A DNA stretch of 7,291 nucleotides from Chloroflexota bacterium (GTDB taxonomy: Bacteria > Chloroflexota > Anaerolineae > 4572-78 > J111). Below the pieces are notes generated by a model that was given only the letters and a program-made list of their open reading frames with translations, did not search any database and was not told the origin of the DNA. A program made the translations under genes and the position numbers. The DNA is taken from assembly GCA_003695455.1 (NCBI GenBank), contig RFJF01000892.1, forward strand, positions 1 to 7,291, given 5' to 3'. Below, piece after piece: positions 1-5,463 of the stretch (position 1 is the first letter of the stretch; each line of letters opens with the position of its first letter).

Positions 1-181
1 ATTTCACACTTGTTATTGTTACAATGTTAAAGAATACAATCAGACCCCCTTTGAACAACTGGATCACAGCCCACTACACCACATCTCCGGGGAACTTAGA
101 GGAGAAGAGGTAAACATATCTGGTGACCTGTTGAAATAATTCATCAAACGTGCTGCGAGGCACAGAAAGCAGAGTTAAACG

Positions 182-1414
182 GTGAAACGGCGCACGCTCC
201 CACTCACAGAAATCCTGGCCTACGTCTCCATTTACCCAATCATGATTATTGTGTTGGCCGTAGGTACCGTTGCCTGCGGATTTGCGTTCAGTCTGAGCGC
301 CCGGCTCATTAGCGGTTCTGTTGCGTCGGGCGACACCTCCACTCACCGAATTGCTTCGCTGCCGCCACTAGAGACGGTTACGCGCCAGGCTACCGCCGCG
401 CCAATTCCCGACCAGACCCGATTCCAGGCGACGGGGCCGGTTGAACCGGAAGCACCGCCGGCAGAAATTGTACAGATGCCGCCAACTGCAGATGTACCCA
501 CTCTGGTTGCAACAGTTCCCCCAACGCCGGTGCAGGCTGTTTCGCCGCCGGTGCGCGCCCAGCAGCCACCGGCGCAAAGCCCGGCTGAAACTACACAAAC
601 AGAACAGGCATCTCCCGTTGCCCCGCCGGCTCCAACAGCATCACCCACATTTACACCGTTTCCCACGCTCGATTTGAGCTACTACGCCAATCAACCTGAA
701 CCCACGCGGCAAGCCACCGTCGCTCCTGATAGTCTGTTGCAAGGTATTGTAGCCGGCCTGATGAGCGCAATTGAAGGCAACCCCGGCAACTCAGAAATCC
801 ATGCCGCACAATCGCTGCCCACACTAACCCCAACCCCCACCGGAACCGCCACGCCGACCGCCACCAACACGCCGCTGCCAACCGCCACACCCACAGAAAC
901 TGCCACACCAACCGTTACACCAACTGCCACCAATACGCCACCGCCCACGGCTACGCCACTACCTACAAACACACCGCTCCCCACCGCTACCGTGCCGCCG
1001 CCACCGCCCACGGCTACACCATTGCCTTCGCCCACACCCGCGCCGGAGTTCGACTTTTTGCTCAACGAATTCTTCAACAGCCCTACCACCAACTCTTTTC
1101 TGGTAATGTATGTGGCCATTGTTGACGCCAACGAAATCCCGATTGGCGATTTAAAGATTGTTGGTACCCGGCTGGACCACAACCTAACGTATGAAAGCCC
1201 GTTGTCAACGTGGTACTACGAAGGGTACAATGCCCCCGGCGAAGTCATCAAAAGCGGGAACGTGAAATTTGAACCACCCGGCGGCATTGAAACCACCAAA
1301 TGGGTTTTTCATTTGGCCGATGCGCACGGCAACCGCTTGTCAGATGACGTGCCGTTTAACACCGATGAAAACAACAAACAGTGGTATTTTGTTAAATTCC
1401 GCCGGAAATATTAA
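182..1414 (+). CDS. Membrane-anchored protein with Pro/Thr-rich stalk and C-terminal domain of unknown function
   Basis: I do not recognise a named family. The GTG start gives a basic N-terminus (KRR at residues 2-4) followed by a hydrophobic stretch at about 11-38, read as an uncleaved signal anchor. A later ATG (codon 21) would cut into that helix, so GTG is preferred, although the ribosome site before it is weak. Residues about 55-165 are rich in Pro, Ala and Gln. Residues about 212-288 are an almost pure Thr/Pro/Ala linker, likely an extended extracytoplasmic stalk. The last 120 residues form a normal-complexity domain rich in aromatics, Gly and Asn, with beta-type alternation (for example YYEGYNAPGE and VKFEPPGG), probably a small beta-sandwich exposed outside the membrane. 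Cys32 lies at the end of the helix, but the preceding residues (GTVA) are a poor lipobox. The gene appears monocistronic: a strong terminator follows the stop. Similar stalked proteins are frequent in Chloroflexota; the function is unknown. Confidence 0.8.
   Translation: MKRRTLPLTEILAYVSIYPIMIIVLAVGTVACGFAFSLSARLISGSVASGDTSTHRIASLPPLETVTRQATAAPIPDQTRFQATGPVEPEAPPAEIVQMPPTADVPTLVATVPPTPVQAVSPPVRAQQPPAQSPAETTQTEQASPVAPPAPTASPTFTPFPTLDLSYYANQPEPTRQATVAPDSLLQGIVAGLMSAIEGNPGNSEIHAAQSLPTLTPTPTGTATPTATNTPLPTATPTETATPTVTPTATNTPPPTATPLPTNTPLPTATVPPPPPTATPLPSPTPAPEFDFLLNEFFNSPTTNSFLVMYVAIVDANEIPIGDLKIVGTRLDHNLTYESPLSTWYYEGYNAPGEVIKSGNVKFEPPGGIETTKWVFHLADAHGNRLSDDVPFNTDENNKQWYFVKFRRKY
818..1046 (+). repeat. 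Thr/Pro codon repeat tract (low-complexity linker)
   Basis: This in-frame degenerate repeat encodes recurring units such as TATNTPLPTATP and TATNTPPPTATP. The DNA is dominated by ACC/ACA/ACG and CCC/CCA/CCG codons, with wobble bases shuffled. That argues for selection on the protein rather than recent DNA slippage. The minus strand of this tract is artificially open and Val/Gly-rich. Confidence 0.8.
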
Positions 1415-1438
1415 TCCGGCTAAAAAATAAATGTCTCC

Positions 1439-1468
1439 AATGCACCACCCGAAGGTGGTGCATTTTTT
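1439..1468 (+). terminator. Intrinsic terminator after the stalked membrane protein gene
   Basis: The perfect stem AATGCACCACC (1439-1449) pairs with GGTGGTGCATT (1454-1464) around a CGAA tetraloop, and runs into a T tract at 1463-1468. It lies 24 bp after the stop codon and insulates this gene from the downstream LysR operon. The A-rich left flank (AAAAAATAAA just upstream) could also give weak bidirectional function. Confidence 0.92.
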
Positions 1469-1533
1469 GTTTCCCCGGAACATTACCGTTAAACCACTTG
1501 CCACGTCCAACCAAATTTTTGATGACAAATCGC

Positions 1534-1562
1534 TTGCTATTCTGCGGATTGTAATATATTAT
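1534..1562 (+). promoter_or_regulatory. Candidate sigma-70-type promoter for the LysR-sigma-anti-sigma operon
   Basis: TTGCTA (1534-1539, 4 of 6 to the -35 consensus) and TATTAT (1557-1562, 5 of 6 to the -10) are separated by exactly 17 bp. Transcription would start near 1569, leaving a leader of about 92 nt. An imperfect dyad centred on GTTAAC (1563-1580, 7 of 9 positions paired) overlaps the predicted start and could be an operator, for example for LysR autoregulation. That part is inference. Confidence 0.5.
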
Positions 1563-1604
1563 TACCGGGTTAACGCAGTATAAGGTTTTACTTATGGCAA
1601 AACA

Positions 1605-1626
1605 CCCGATTTCTGCGGAAGTCGGG
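1605..1626 (+). promoter_or_regulatory. Leader hairpin before the LysR gene
   Basis: CCCGATTTC (1605-1613) pairs with GGAAGTCGGG's last nine bases (1618-1626), giving a 9-bp stem with one G-U wobble and a TGCG loop. No T tract follows, so it is not an intrinsic terminator. It lies in the presumed 5' leader, 34 nt before the ATG, and may affect mRNA stability or translation. Its role is not established. Confidence 0.45.
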
Positions 1627-1660
1627 CAACCCCAATCATCTGAGTACCAAGGCACACATT

Positions 1661-2662
1661 ATGTTAAATCTTTACCAGCTTCAGATATTCCAAACTGTGG
1701 CGCTTGCCGGCAGTTTCAGCCGGGCTGCAGAACGTCTTTATTTGAGTCAACCTGCGGTCAGCCAGCACATCCAGACTCTGGAATCTGACCTTGGCGTGAG
1801 ACTCTTCAAACGTGGGCGGCGCGGTATCACGCTGACCCCCTCCGGAGAGATTCTCACCGATTATGCCCAGTGTCTCACCCGGCTGGCCGAAGAAACTCGT
1901 GATGCCGTGACGCGTGTTGAAAAACTGGCGCAACCCCAGCAAATCAATATTGGAGCCAACCCGGAAGCAGGGATTTACCTTTTGCCAAACTGGATTAGAA
2001 CTTTTCACCAACGCCACCCGGCGCTCACAATTTCGCTGAAGACAGCCATCACACCAACAATCATTCAGGCAATTAATGACAATGAAATTCAGATTGGCAT
2101 TGTTGAAGGTGATTTGGATGATGATGGCACGATTCAATGGACTCCTCTGTGGAGTGAAGACATTGTGGTCATTACCCCCCCTAATCACCCGTGGGGGAAT
2201 ATTGACCGGGTAGATATTTCTGCACTGGCCCAAGAACCTTTGGTGGTGCGGGAAAAGGGCAGCCCCACACGCGCCTGGGAAATGCAAGTACTCAGCCAAA
2301 ACAACGTAATTCCGCAAATTATTGCCGAGTTTGACTCGCCGGCTGCCATCAAACAGGCGGTGGCATCCGGGCTGGGAGTCGCAATGTTGCCCTACTTTGC
2401 CGTGGCTCCGGAATGCAACACCCAACAATTACACGCTGTTCGGTTTACAAACACCTCGCTTTCCCGCCCCATAAATTTAATGTGGGCTAAAGGCAGCCTG
2501 GCAAATCAGGCAGTTCATGCGTTCATTAGTCACCTGTCGCAAGAGTTTCCACACTTGCCGCTGCAAATTCTGGCTGATTCAGACAAGATTGAACTTTTGA
2601 ACCGTCTTAAATCAACCCGGCGAGGTTCGGCTAACTCGCTTGCAGCCAACATGGCTTCCTGA
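1661..2662 (+). CDS. LysR-family transcriptional regulator
   Basis: This is a LysR-type DNA-binding regulator, a cytoplasmic, usually tetrameric protein that responds to a small-molecule co-inducer. Residues 2-61 are the typical N-terminal winged helix-turn-helix (LYQLQIFQTVALAGSFSRAA, then LSQPAVSQHIQTLE and LGVRLFKR). A linker helix follows. Residues about 91-300 form the periplasmic-binding-protein-like effector domain, including the usual 'ASGLGVAMLP' segment. At 333 residues it has about 30 residues more than many family members, in a polar C-terminal tail. The ATG is chosen because the HTH begins right after it; the AAGG at 1649 is a weak ribosome site. The sigma-factor gene begins 8 nt after the stop, so the two are probably co-transcribed. 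The inducer cannot be told from sequence. The domain resembles the CbbR/CysB-like branch only in a general way. Confidence 0.93.
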   Translation: MLNLYQLQIFQTVALAGSFSRAAERLYLSQPAVSQHIQTLESDLGVRLFKRGRRGITLTPSGEILTDYAQCLTRLAEETRDAVTRVEKLAQPQQINIGANPEAGIYLLPNWIRTFHQRHPALTISLKTAITPTIIQAINDNEIQIGIVEGDLDDDGTIQWTPLWSEDIVVITPPNHPWGNIDRVDISALAQEPLVVREKGSPTRAWEMQVLSQNNVIPQIIAEFDSPAAIKQAVASGLGVAMLPYFAVAPECNTQQLHAVRFTNTSLSRPINLMWAKGSLANQAVHAFISHLSQEFPHLPLQILADSDKIELLNRLKSTRRGSANSLAANMAS

Positions 2663-2670
2663 AAATTCAA

Positions 2671-3276
2671 ATGAATCAAGAAGAAAAATCATTGGTTCAG
2701 GCATTGCACCGCGGAGATAAATACGCCTGCAATGATCTGGTAGAAAAATACTCAAGCAAAATATACAACGTTGCCCTGCGCTTAACCGGACACCCCATAG
2801 AAGCCGAAGAGGTGCTGCAGGAAACACTCATCAATGCCTGCAAGGGAGCAGAGACTTTCAGGGGGAACGCAAGCCTGGGTACGTGGCTTTACAGAATTGC
2901 AACTAACAACGGGCTGATGCGCCTGCGCCGCAAAAAAGCCACTGTACTTTCGTTGGACGATGACACCAAAACCGGCGACGGCGAATTTTGGCCCAACCAA
3001 CTCCACGATTGGGATTGGAATCCGGAAACCGTGGCTCTGGATGACGAACTACGCCAGGTGATGGATGACGCAGTTGACCGGTTGCCCGACTCGCTCCGTG
3101 CCGCATTTGTGTTACGTGATTTGGAAGGATTGTCAACCAAAGAGGCTGCCGCTGCACTAAACATAACACCAAGCAACCTCAAAGTTCGGTTGCACCGGGC
3201 CAGGTTTTTGCTCAGAGAACAGTTGTCGCTCTACTTTAATGACCGAGGCAAAAACGGAGGCAAAACCGTTGAGTAG
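2671..3276 (+). CDS. ECF-type RNA polymerase sigma factor
   Basis: This is an extracytoplasmic-function sigma factor of 201 residues that directs RNA polymerase to alternative promoters. Region 2 spans about residues 21-90: the AEEVLQETLINACKG segment corresponds to the core-binding and -10-recognition helices, followed by GTWLYRIATNN and a basic RLRRKK. A variable acidic linker (about 95-125, Asp/Trp-rich) leads to region 4 at about 128-184. There the helix-turn-helix LEGLSTKEAAAALNITPSNL and the basic VRLHRAR recognise the -35 element. Regions 1.1 and 3 are absent, as usual for the group. No clear Shine-Dalgarno site precedes the ATG, so translation is probably coupled to the LysR gene 8 nt upstream. 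Its partner is the zinc-finger protein overlapping its 3' end. Target promoters are not identifiable here. Confidence 0.95.
   Translation: MNQEEKSLVQALHRGDKYACNDLVEKYSSKIYNVALRLTGHPIEAEEVLQETLINACKGAETFRGNASLGTWLYRIATNNGLMRLRRKKATVLSLDDDTKTGDGEFWPNQLHDWDWNPETVALDDELRQVMDDAVDRLPDSLRAAFVLRDLEGLSTKEAAAALNITPSNLKVRLHRARFLLREQLSLYFNDRGKNGGKTVE
3256..3260 (+). promoter_or_regulatory. Ribosome binding site that decides the anti-sigma start (TTG 3269)
   Basis: GGAGG lies inside the end of the sigma-factor gene, 8 nt before an in-frame TTG at 3269. The only upstream in-frame ATG (3239) has the pyrimidine-rich CTCTACTTTA before it and no ribosome site. The TTG start gives an 8-nt overlap with the sigma stop, typical of sigma/anti-sigma pairs. 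Confidence 0.65.
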
Positions 3277-3550
3277 CCATCACCATCACCCGCCACACTC
3301 ACCTCAATGCGCCAAACTACTGGCCCAGATTTCTGAATACATTGATGGTGAGTTAGAAGCCGAAATCTGCGCTGAAATAGAACTTCACCTTGGCGATTGC
3401 AAAGACTGCCAGGTTTTGGTAGACACCACCAAAAAAACTATCGCACTCTACCGGCGGCATCACCACACAGAACCGGCATTGTCCCCCGAAATAACAGCCC
3501 GTTTGTGGCAAGCCCTGCATGATGCCGGCTGCACAGATACCCCCGAATAA
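3269..3550 (+). CDS. Small soluble zinc-finger (ZAS/zf-HC2) anti-sigma factor, histidine-rich
   Basis: This is the likely cytoplasmic anti-sigma factor that binds the ECF sigma encoded just upstream. With the TTG start it has 93 residues. The ATG at 3239 would add ten residues (MTEAKTEAKP). The ZAS signature is present: Cys14, then YIDGELE (24-30), then His40-x3-Cys44-x2-Cys47 (HLGDCKDC). There is no membrane helix, so this is a soluble type rather than the membrane-spanning RsiW/RseA type. Two histidine clusters are unusual: HHHH near the N-terminus (4-7, with a further His after PP) and HHH (64-66). Further cysteines are at 34 and 88. ZAS proteins such as RsrA lose sigma binding on thiol oxidation with zinc release, so a redox or metal input is plausible. 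The His clusters hint at metal, but that is inference. The reading frame overlaps the sigma gene, implying stoichiometric expression. Confidence 0.85.
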   Translation: MSSHHHHPPHSPQCAKLLAQISEYIDGELEAEICAEIELHLGDCKDCQVLVDTTKKTIALYRRHHHTEPALSPEITARLWQALHDAGCTDTPE

Positions 3551-3659
3551 TCTCCAAAGAAGCTCTTTTCCCCGCACGTAAAAACACCACTTTCCTGCGG
3601 CAAAATTTTTGCATGCCAACTTTTCCTTTCAAGCATATCCCCGCCCGATTTTAGATATA

Positions 3660-3675
3660 TGACAAATGTCACTAT
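3660..3675 (+). promoter_or_regulatory. Operator-like dyad, distal copy
   Basis: TGACAAATGTCACTAT is identical to the proximal copy at 3683-3698. The core is TGACA-N2-TGTCA. Read as a CRP/FNR-family site it is ATGA-N6-TCAC, one base off the GTGA-N6-TCAC core. Its centre (3665.5) lies about 64 bp before the predicted transcription start, close to a class I activator position. Confidence 0.6.
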
Positions 3676-3681
3676 TTAGAC

Positions 3682-3698
3682 GTGACAAATGTCACTAT
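3682..3698 (+). promoter_or_regulatory. Operator-like dyad, proximal copy (GTGA-N6-TCAC)
   Basis: GTGACAAATGTCAC is a 14-bp palindrome with 6-bp arms and matches the CRP core GTGA-N6-TCAC exactly. Its centre (3688.5) lies 23 bp from the distal copy and about 41 bp before the start predicted from the TATACT box. That is the classical class II CRP/FNR position, overlapping where a -35 would be. The same bases also fit an ACA-N2-TGT core of the CopY/BlaI repressor family, so the protein bound is uncertain. Neither kind of regulator is encoded in this window. Confidence 0.6.
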
Positions 3699-3716
3699 CA
3701 TTATTTTTTAACTCAA

Positions 3717-3722
3717 TATACT
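3717..3722 (+). promoter_or_regulatory. Candidate -10 box for the PocR-Sco-oxidase transcript
   Basis: TATACT matches 5 of 6 positions of the -10 consensus. No -35 hexamer stands 16-18 bp upstream; that space holds the end of the proximal dyad and a T6 tract (3704-3709). This fits an activator-dependent promoter. The start would fall near 3729, giving a leader of about 156 nt before the GTG at 3885. Confidence 0.45.
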
Positions 3723-3757
3723 ATTGCATTGTATTGCAAGCTATTGCATTGACTGCA
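3721..3757 (+). repeat. Helically phased ATTGCA repeats
   Basis: ATTGCA occurs at 3723, 3733 and 3743, exactly 10 bp apart, and a further TGCA at 3754 is one base out of phase. The 11-mer CTATTGCATTG is perfectly repeated at 3721-3731 and 3741-3751. The array overlaps the predicted transcription start. Possible roles are an operator read from one DNA face by a cooperative protein, or DNA bending. Confidence 0.6.
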
Positions 3758-3884
3758 AAATTCTGCCGACTTGCTCCAAGAAAACTACACCGTTACCATA
3801 AATCACAACTCAACTTGCCGGCGATAATCATCACCGGAACCCCCTGGTTACGTACGGCTATAGCGAATGGTGAAATAACGCTTC

Positions 3885-4664
3885 GTGGGAACTTTACTGT
3901 CAACCAAACAACTGATTGATTTGCTCAATATTGACCGAACCACGGTTTACCGGATGCTCAAAGACGGACGTCTGACAGGCATTAAAGTTGGAAACCAGTG
4001 GCGCTTTTCCCGAGATGAAGTAGAAGCGTTACTTTCCGGCGACTCAACAGATGGGCAGTTGATGGTTGCGGTGGAAAATCAGCCGGCCGTTTCTATTGAA
4101 ACTATCCCCCTTAAATGTGCTCAATCAATGCAGGATTTTTTTGCAGAGGTACTTAATGTGGGTGCTGTAACTACAGACCCGACCGGTTACCCCATCACAA
4201 TGATTAGCAATTCATGCCGGTTCTGCCACCTGATTTTATCTACCGAAACCGGACAGCAAGCCTGCATCGAATCGTGGCGCCGGCTGGCAGAAATGCCCAA
4301 AAACCGCACCGCGTTTGCCACCTGCCACGCCGGGTTGCAATATACACGTCGCTGGATTGAGATTACCCCACAGTCACAAGCTATGCTGGTTGCCGGGCAG
4401 TATTACACCCAGAAACCGGATTCTGTTGAGGAAGGCCAGCGTATTCAACGGCTGGCAGCAACTCACGGGTTGAATCCGCAAGAAATGAAAGCAGCTGCAT
4501 CAGAAATTGTAGTGCTTGACACCGAGCAACAAGCCGGCATTGGTAAATGGCTCAACAAAGCTGTTCGCACATTTGAAGAAATTGGAAAAGAACGGCTGGA
4601 ACTGGTCAACCAATTGCGAAACTTTGCAAATATCAGCGCACAGGGGTTGGGAGAAACAAAGTGA
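3885..4664 (+). CDS. Transcriptional regulator with N-terminal excisionase/MerR-like HTH and PocR sensory domain
   Basis: Residues about 5-50 are an HTH_17-type DNA-binding domain (STKQLIDLLNIDRTTVYRML, then IKVGNQWRFSRDEVEALL). After a short linker, residues about 75-240 match the PocR sensory domain: TTDPTGYPIT, CRFCHLIL, and the characteristic CHAGL (147-151). Cysteines at 111, 114, 127 and 147, with His115 and His148, form a CxxC-x12-C-x19-CH pattern that could hold a metal or cluster. PocR domains are predicted ligand sensors for small hydrocarbon derivatives; the ligand here is unknown. The GTG start is required because the HTH begins at residue 5 and an in-frame TAA lies just upstream. 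No Shine-Dalgarno site is visible. The stop overlaps the next gene's GTG (GTGA, 4661-4664), tying the regulator to the Sco/oxidase genes. A C-terminal helical segment (about 215-250) may dimerise. Confidence 0.9.
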   Translation: MGTLLSTKQLIDLLNIDRTTVYRMLKDGRLTGIKVGNQWRFSRDEVEALLSGDSTDGQLMVAVENQPAVSIETIPLKCAQSMQDFFAEVLNVGAVTTDPTGYPITMISNSCRFCHLILSTETGQQACIESWRRLAEMPKNRTAFATCHAGLQYTRRWIEITPQSQAMLVAGQYYTQKPDSVEEGQRIQRLAATHGLNPQEMKAAASEIVVLDTEQQAGIGKWLNKAVRTFEEIGKERLELVNQLRNFANISAQGLGETK

Positions 4665-5446
4665 CTCACAGTCATGCTCAACCTGCTGAACAAAGTATAA
4701 AGCGAAAAACACTCACCATGCTGGCCTACAGTGTGCCCCTTTTTCTGGTGATTTCTGTGATGGCGTTTAACATTTTCAGACCCATTCTGGTGCTGCCCCG
4801 GCTCAGCATTGGCCCCGGTTTTGGGCTGGTTGATATAAACAATGAAAAAATCACCAATGAATCCATGCGCGGCACCGTGGTTCTTTACAGTTTTACCTAT
4901 ACTAACTGCGAACAAAATTGCCCAAAACTCATGGACAAAATGAGTGAGGTGCGCCGGCGCATAAACGAGGTTGAACTGGGCGATGTTAATGTTGAAATGG
5001 TCACCATCACCATTGACCCGGAACGTGACACACCAGAAAAAATGGCTGAATACGCGGCTCAGTATGGCGTAACCCCCAATACTCAGAACGATCCCATTCC
5101 GTGGCATTTTGTGACCGGCGCAAACCCCAATCTGGTCAAAATTATGGTCAGCAGCGGATTTGACCTGTTCCATGAAAAAGTTCCGGTCAACACCGGGTCT
5201 GATGAAGATTACCGGGTAAAATTTGTACCGATGGCCGTTCTCATTGACGGGTGGGGAATTATCAGGGCCGAGTACCGGCAATTTGAAGGCACCGAACGGT
5301 TGAGTTTGAGCGAAGGCACCACCGACATTGACCCGGACATCATATTGCGCGACATCGGCCTGATTGCCGAAGAAGCCAGAAACAGCAAAGGTGTTGCCAG
5401 CGCCGCTTATGAAGCGGCACACTTGTTTGCCTGCTACCCACCATAA
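4661..5446 (+). CDS. Divergent Sco1/SenC-like membrane-anchored thioredoxin-fold protein lacking the copper-ligand His
   Basis: This Sco-family protein is probably extracytoplasmic. The N-terminus is His-containing (THSH) and then basic. A membrane helix lies at about 20-40, followed by the thioredoxin fold. The CxxxC motif is Cys83-EQN-Cys87, and ITIDPERDTPEKM is the conserved central block. In canonical Sco proteins a His eight residues before the 'LID' Asp completes the copper site. Here that position is Phe188 (KFVPMAVLID), so the Cys2His site looks broken. An insert around 135-180 and an acidic C-terminal extension with Cys258 make it longer (261 residues) than the 204-residue paralogue next door. 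The GTG start has a good site (GGAGA, 4650-4654) and overlaps the upstream stop by 4 nt. The paralogue starts 17 nt after the stop. It may act as a thiol-disulfide reductase for CuA cysteines rather than a copper donor; that is inference. Confidence 0.9.
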   Translation: MTHSHAQPAEQSIKRKTLTMLAYSVPLFLVISVMAFNIFRPILVLPRLSIGPGFGLVDINNEKITNESMRGTVVLYSFTYTNCEQNCPKLMDKMSEVRRRINEVELGDVNVEMVTITIDPERDTPEKMAEYAAQYGVTPNTQNDPIPWHFVTGANPNLVKIMVSSGFDLFHEKVPVNTGSDEDYRVKFVPMAVLIDGWGIIRAEYRQFEGTERLSLSEGTTDIDPDIILRDIGLIAEEARNSKGVASAAYEAAHLFACYPP

Positions 5447-5463
5447 ATTTTGGAGTTGCTGCA

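Larger units (their letters stand above)
3551..3884 (+). other. Intergenic control region between the anti-sigma and PocR regulator genes
   Basis: This stretch of about 330 bp contains no convincing gene. A frame open from 3689 gives a 76-residue peptide with no family features that overlaps the PocR gene in another frame. No canonical intrinsic terminator follows the anti-sigma gene. Nearby there is only a CCGCA/TGCGG pair with a 19-nt loop (3572-3600) and a 13-nt palindrome, GCAAAATTTTTGC (3600-3612). The rest carries the tandem dyads, -10 box and phased repeats listed separately. It is noticeably A+T-richer than the flanking genes. Confidence 0.7.

Noticed and set aside
10..40. TTGTTA and TACAAT as a promoter for the stalked-protein gene
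   Set aside because: The spacer is 19 bp and the pair lies 140 bp from the start codon in A/T-rich DNA; too weak to annotate.
91..97. GGAACTT as an ECF-type -35 element before the first gene
   Set aside because: No matching -10 element is found at the usual spacing, and a single hexamer-scale match is expected by chance.
691..1182. Minus-strand Val/Gly-rich frame opposite the Thr/Pro stalk
   Set aside because: The GVAVGSGV-like product is the reverse complement of Thr/Pro codons, which rarely form stops; it is not an independent gene.
1594..1788. Plus-strand frame of 64 codons beginning in the LysR leader
   Set aside because: It overlaps the HTH-coding part of the LysR gene in another frame, with no ribosome site. 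A leader-peptide role cannot be excluded but nothing supports it.
1664..2428. Minus-strand frame opposite the LysR gene
   Set aside because: The LysR frame has unmistakable HTH and effector-domain motifs; the antisense product has none.
3572..3612. Terminator after the anti-sigma gene
   Set aside because: The CCGCA/TGCGG stem has a 19-nt loop. The T run belongs to the palindrome GCAAAATTTTTGC rather than following a GC-rich stem, so termination is not convincing.
3689..3919. Plus-strand frame of 76 codons upstream of the PocR gene
   Set aside because: It starts inside the proximal operator dyad, has no ribosome site or recognisable features, and overlaps the start of the well-supported PocR frame.
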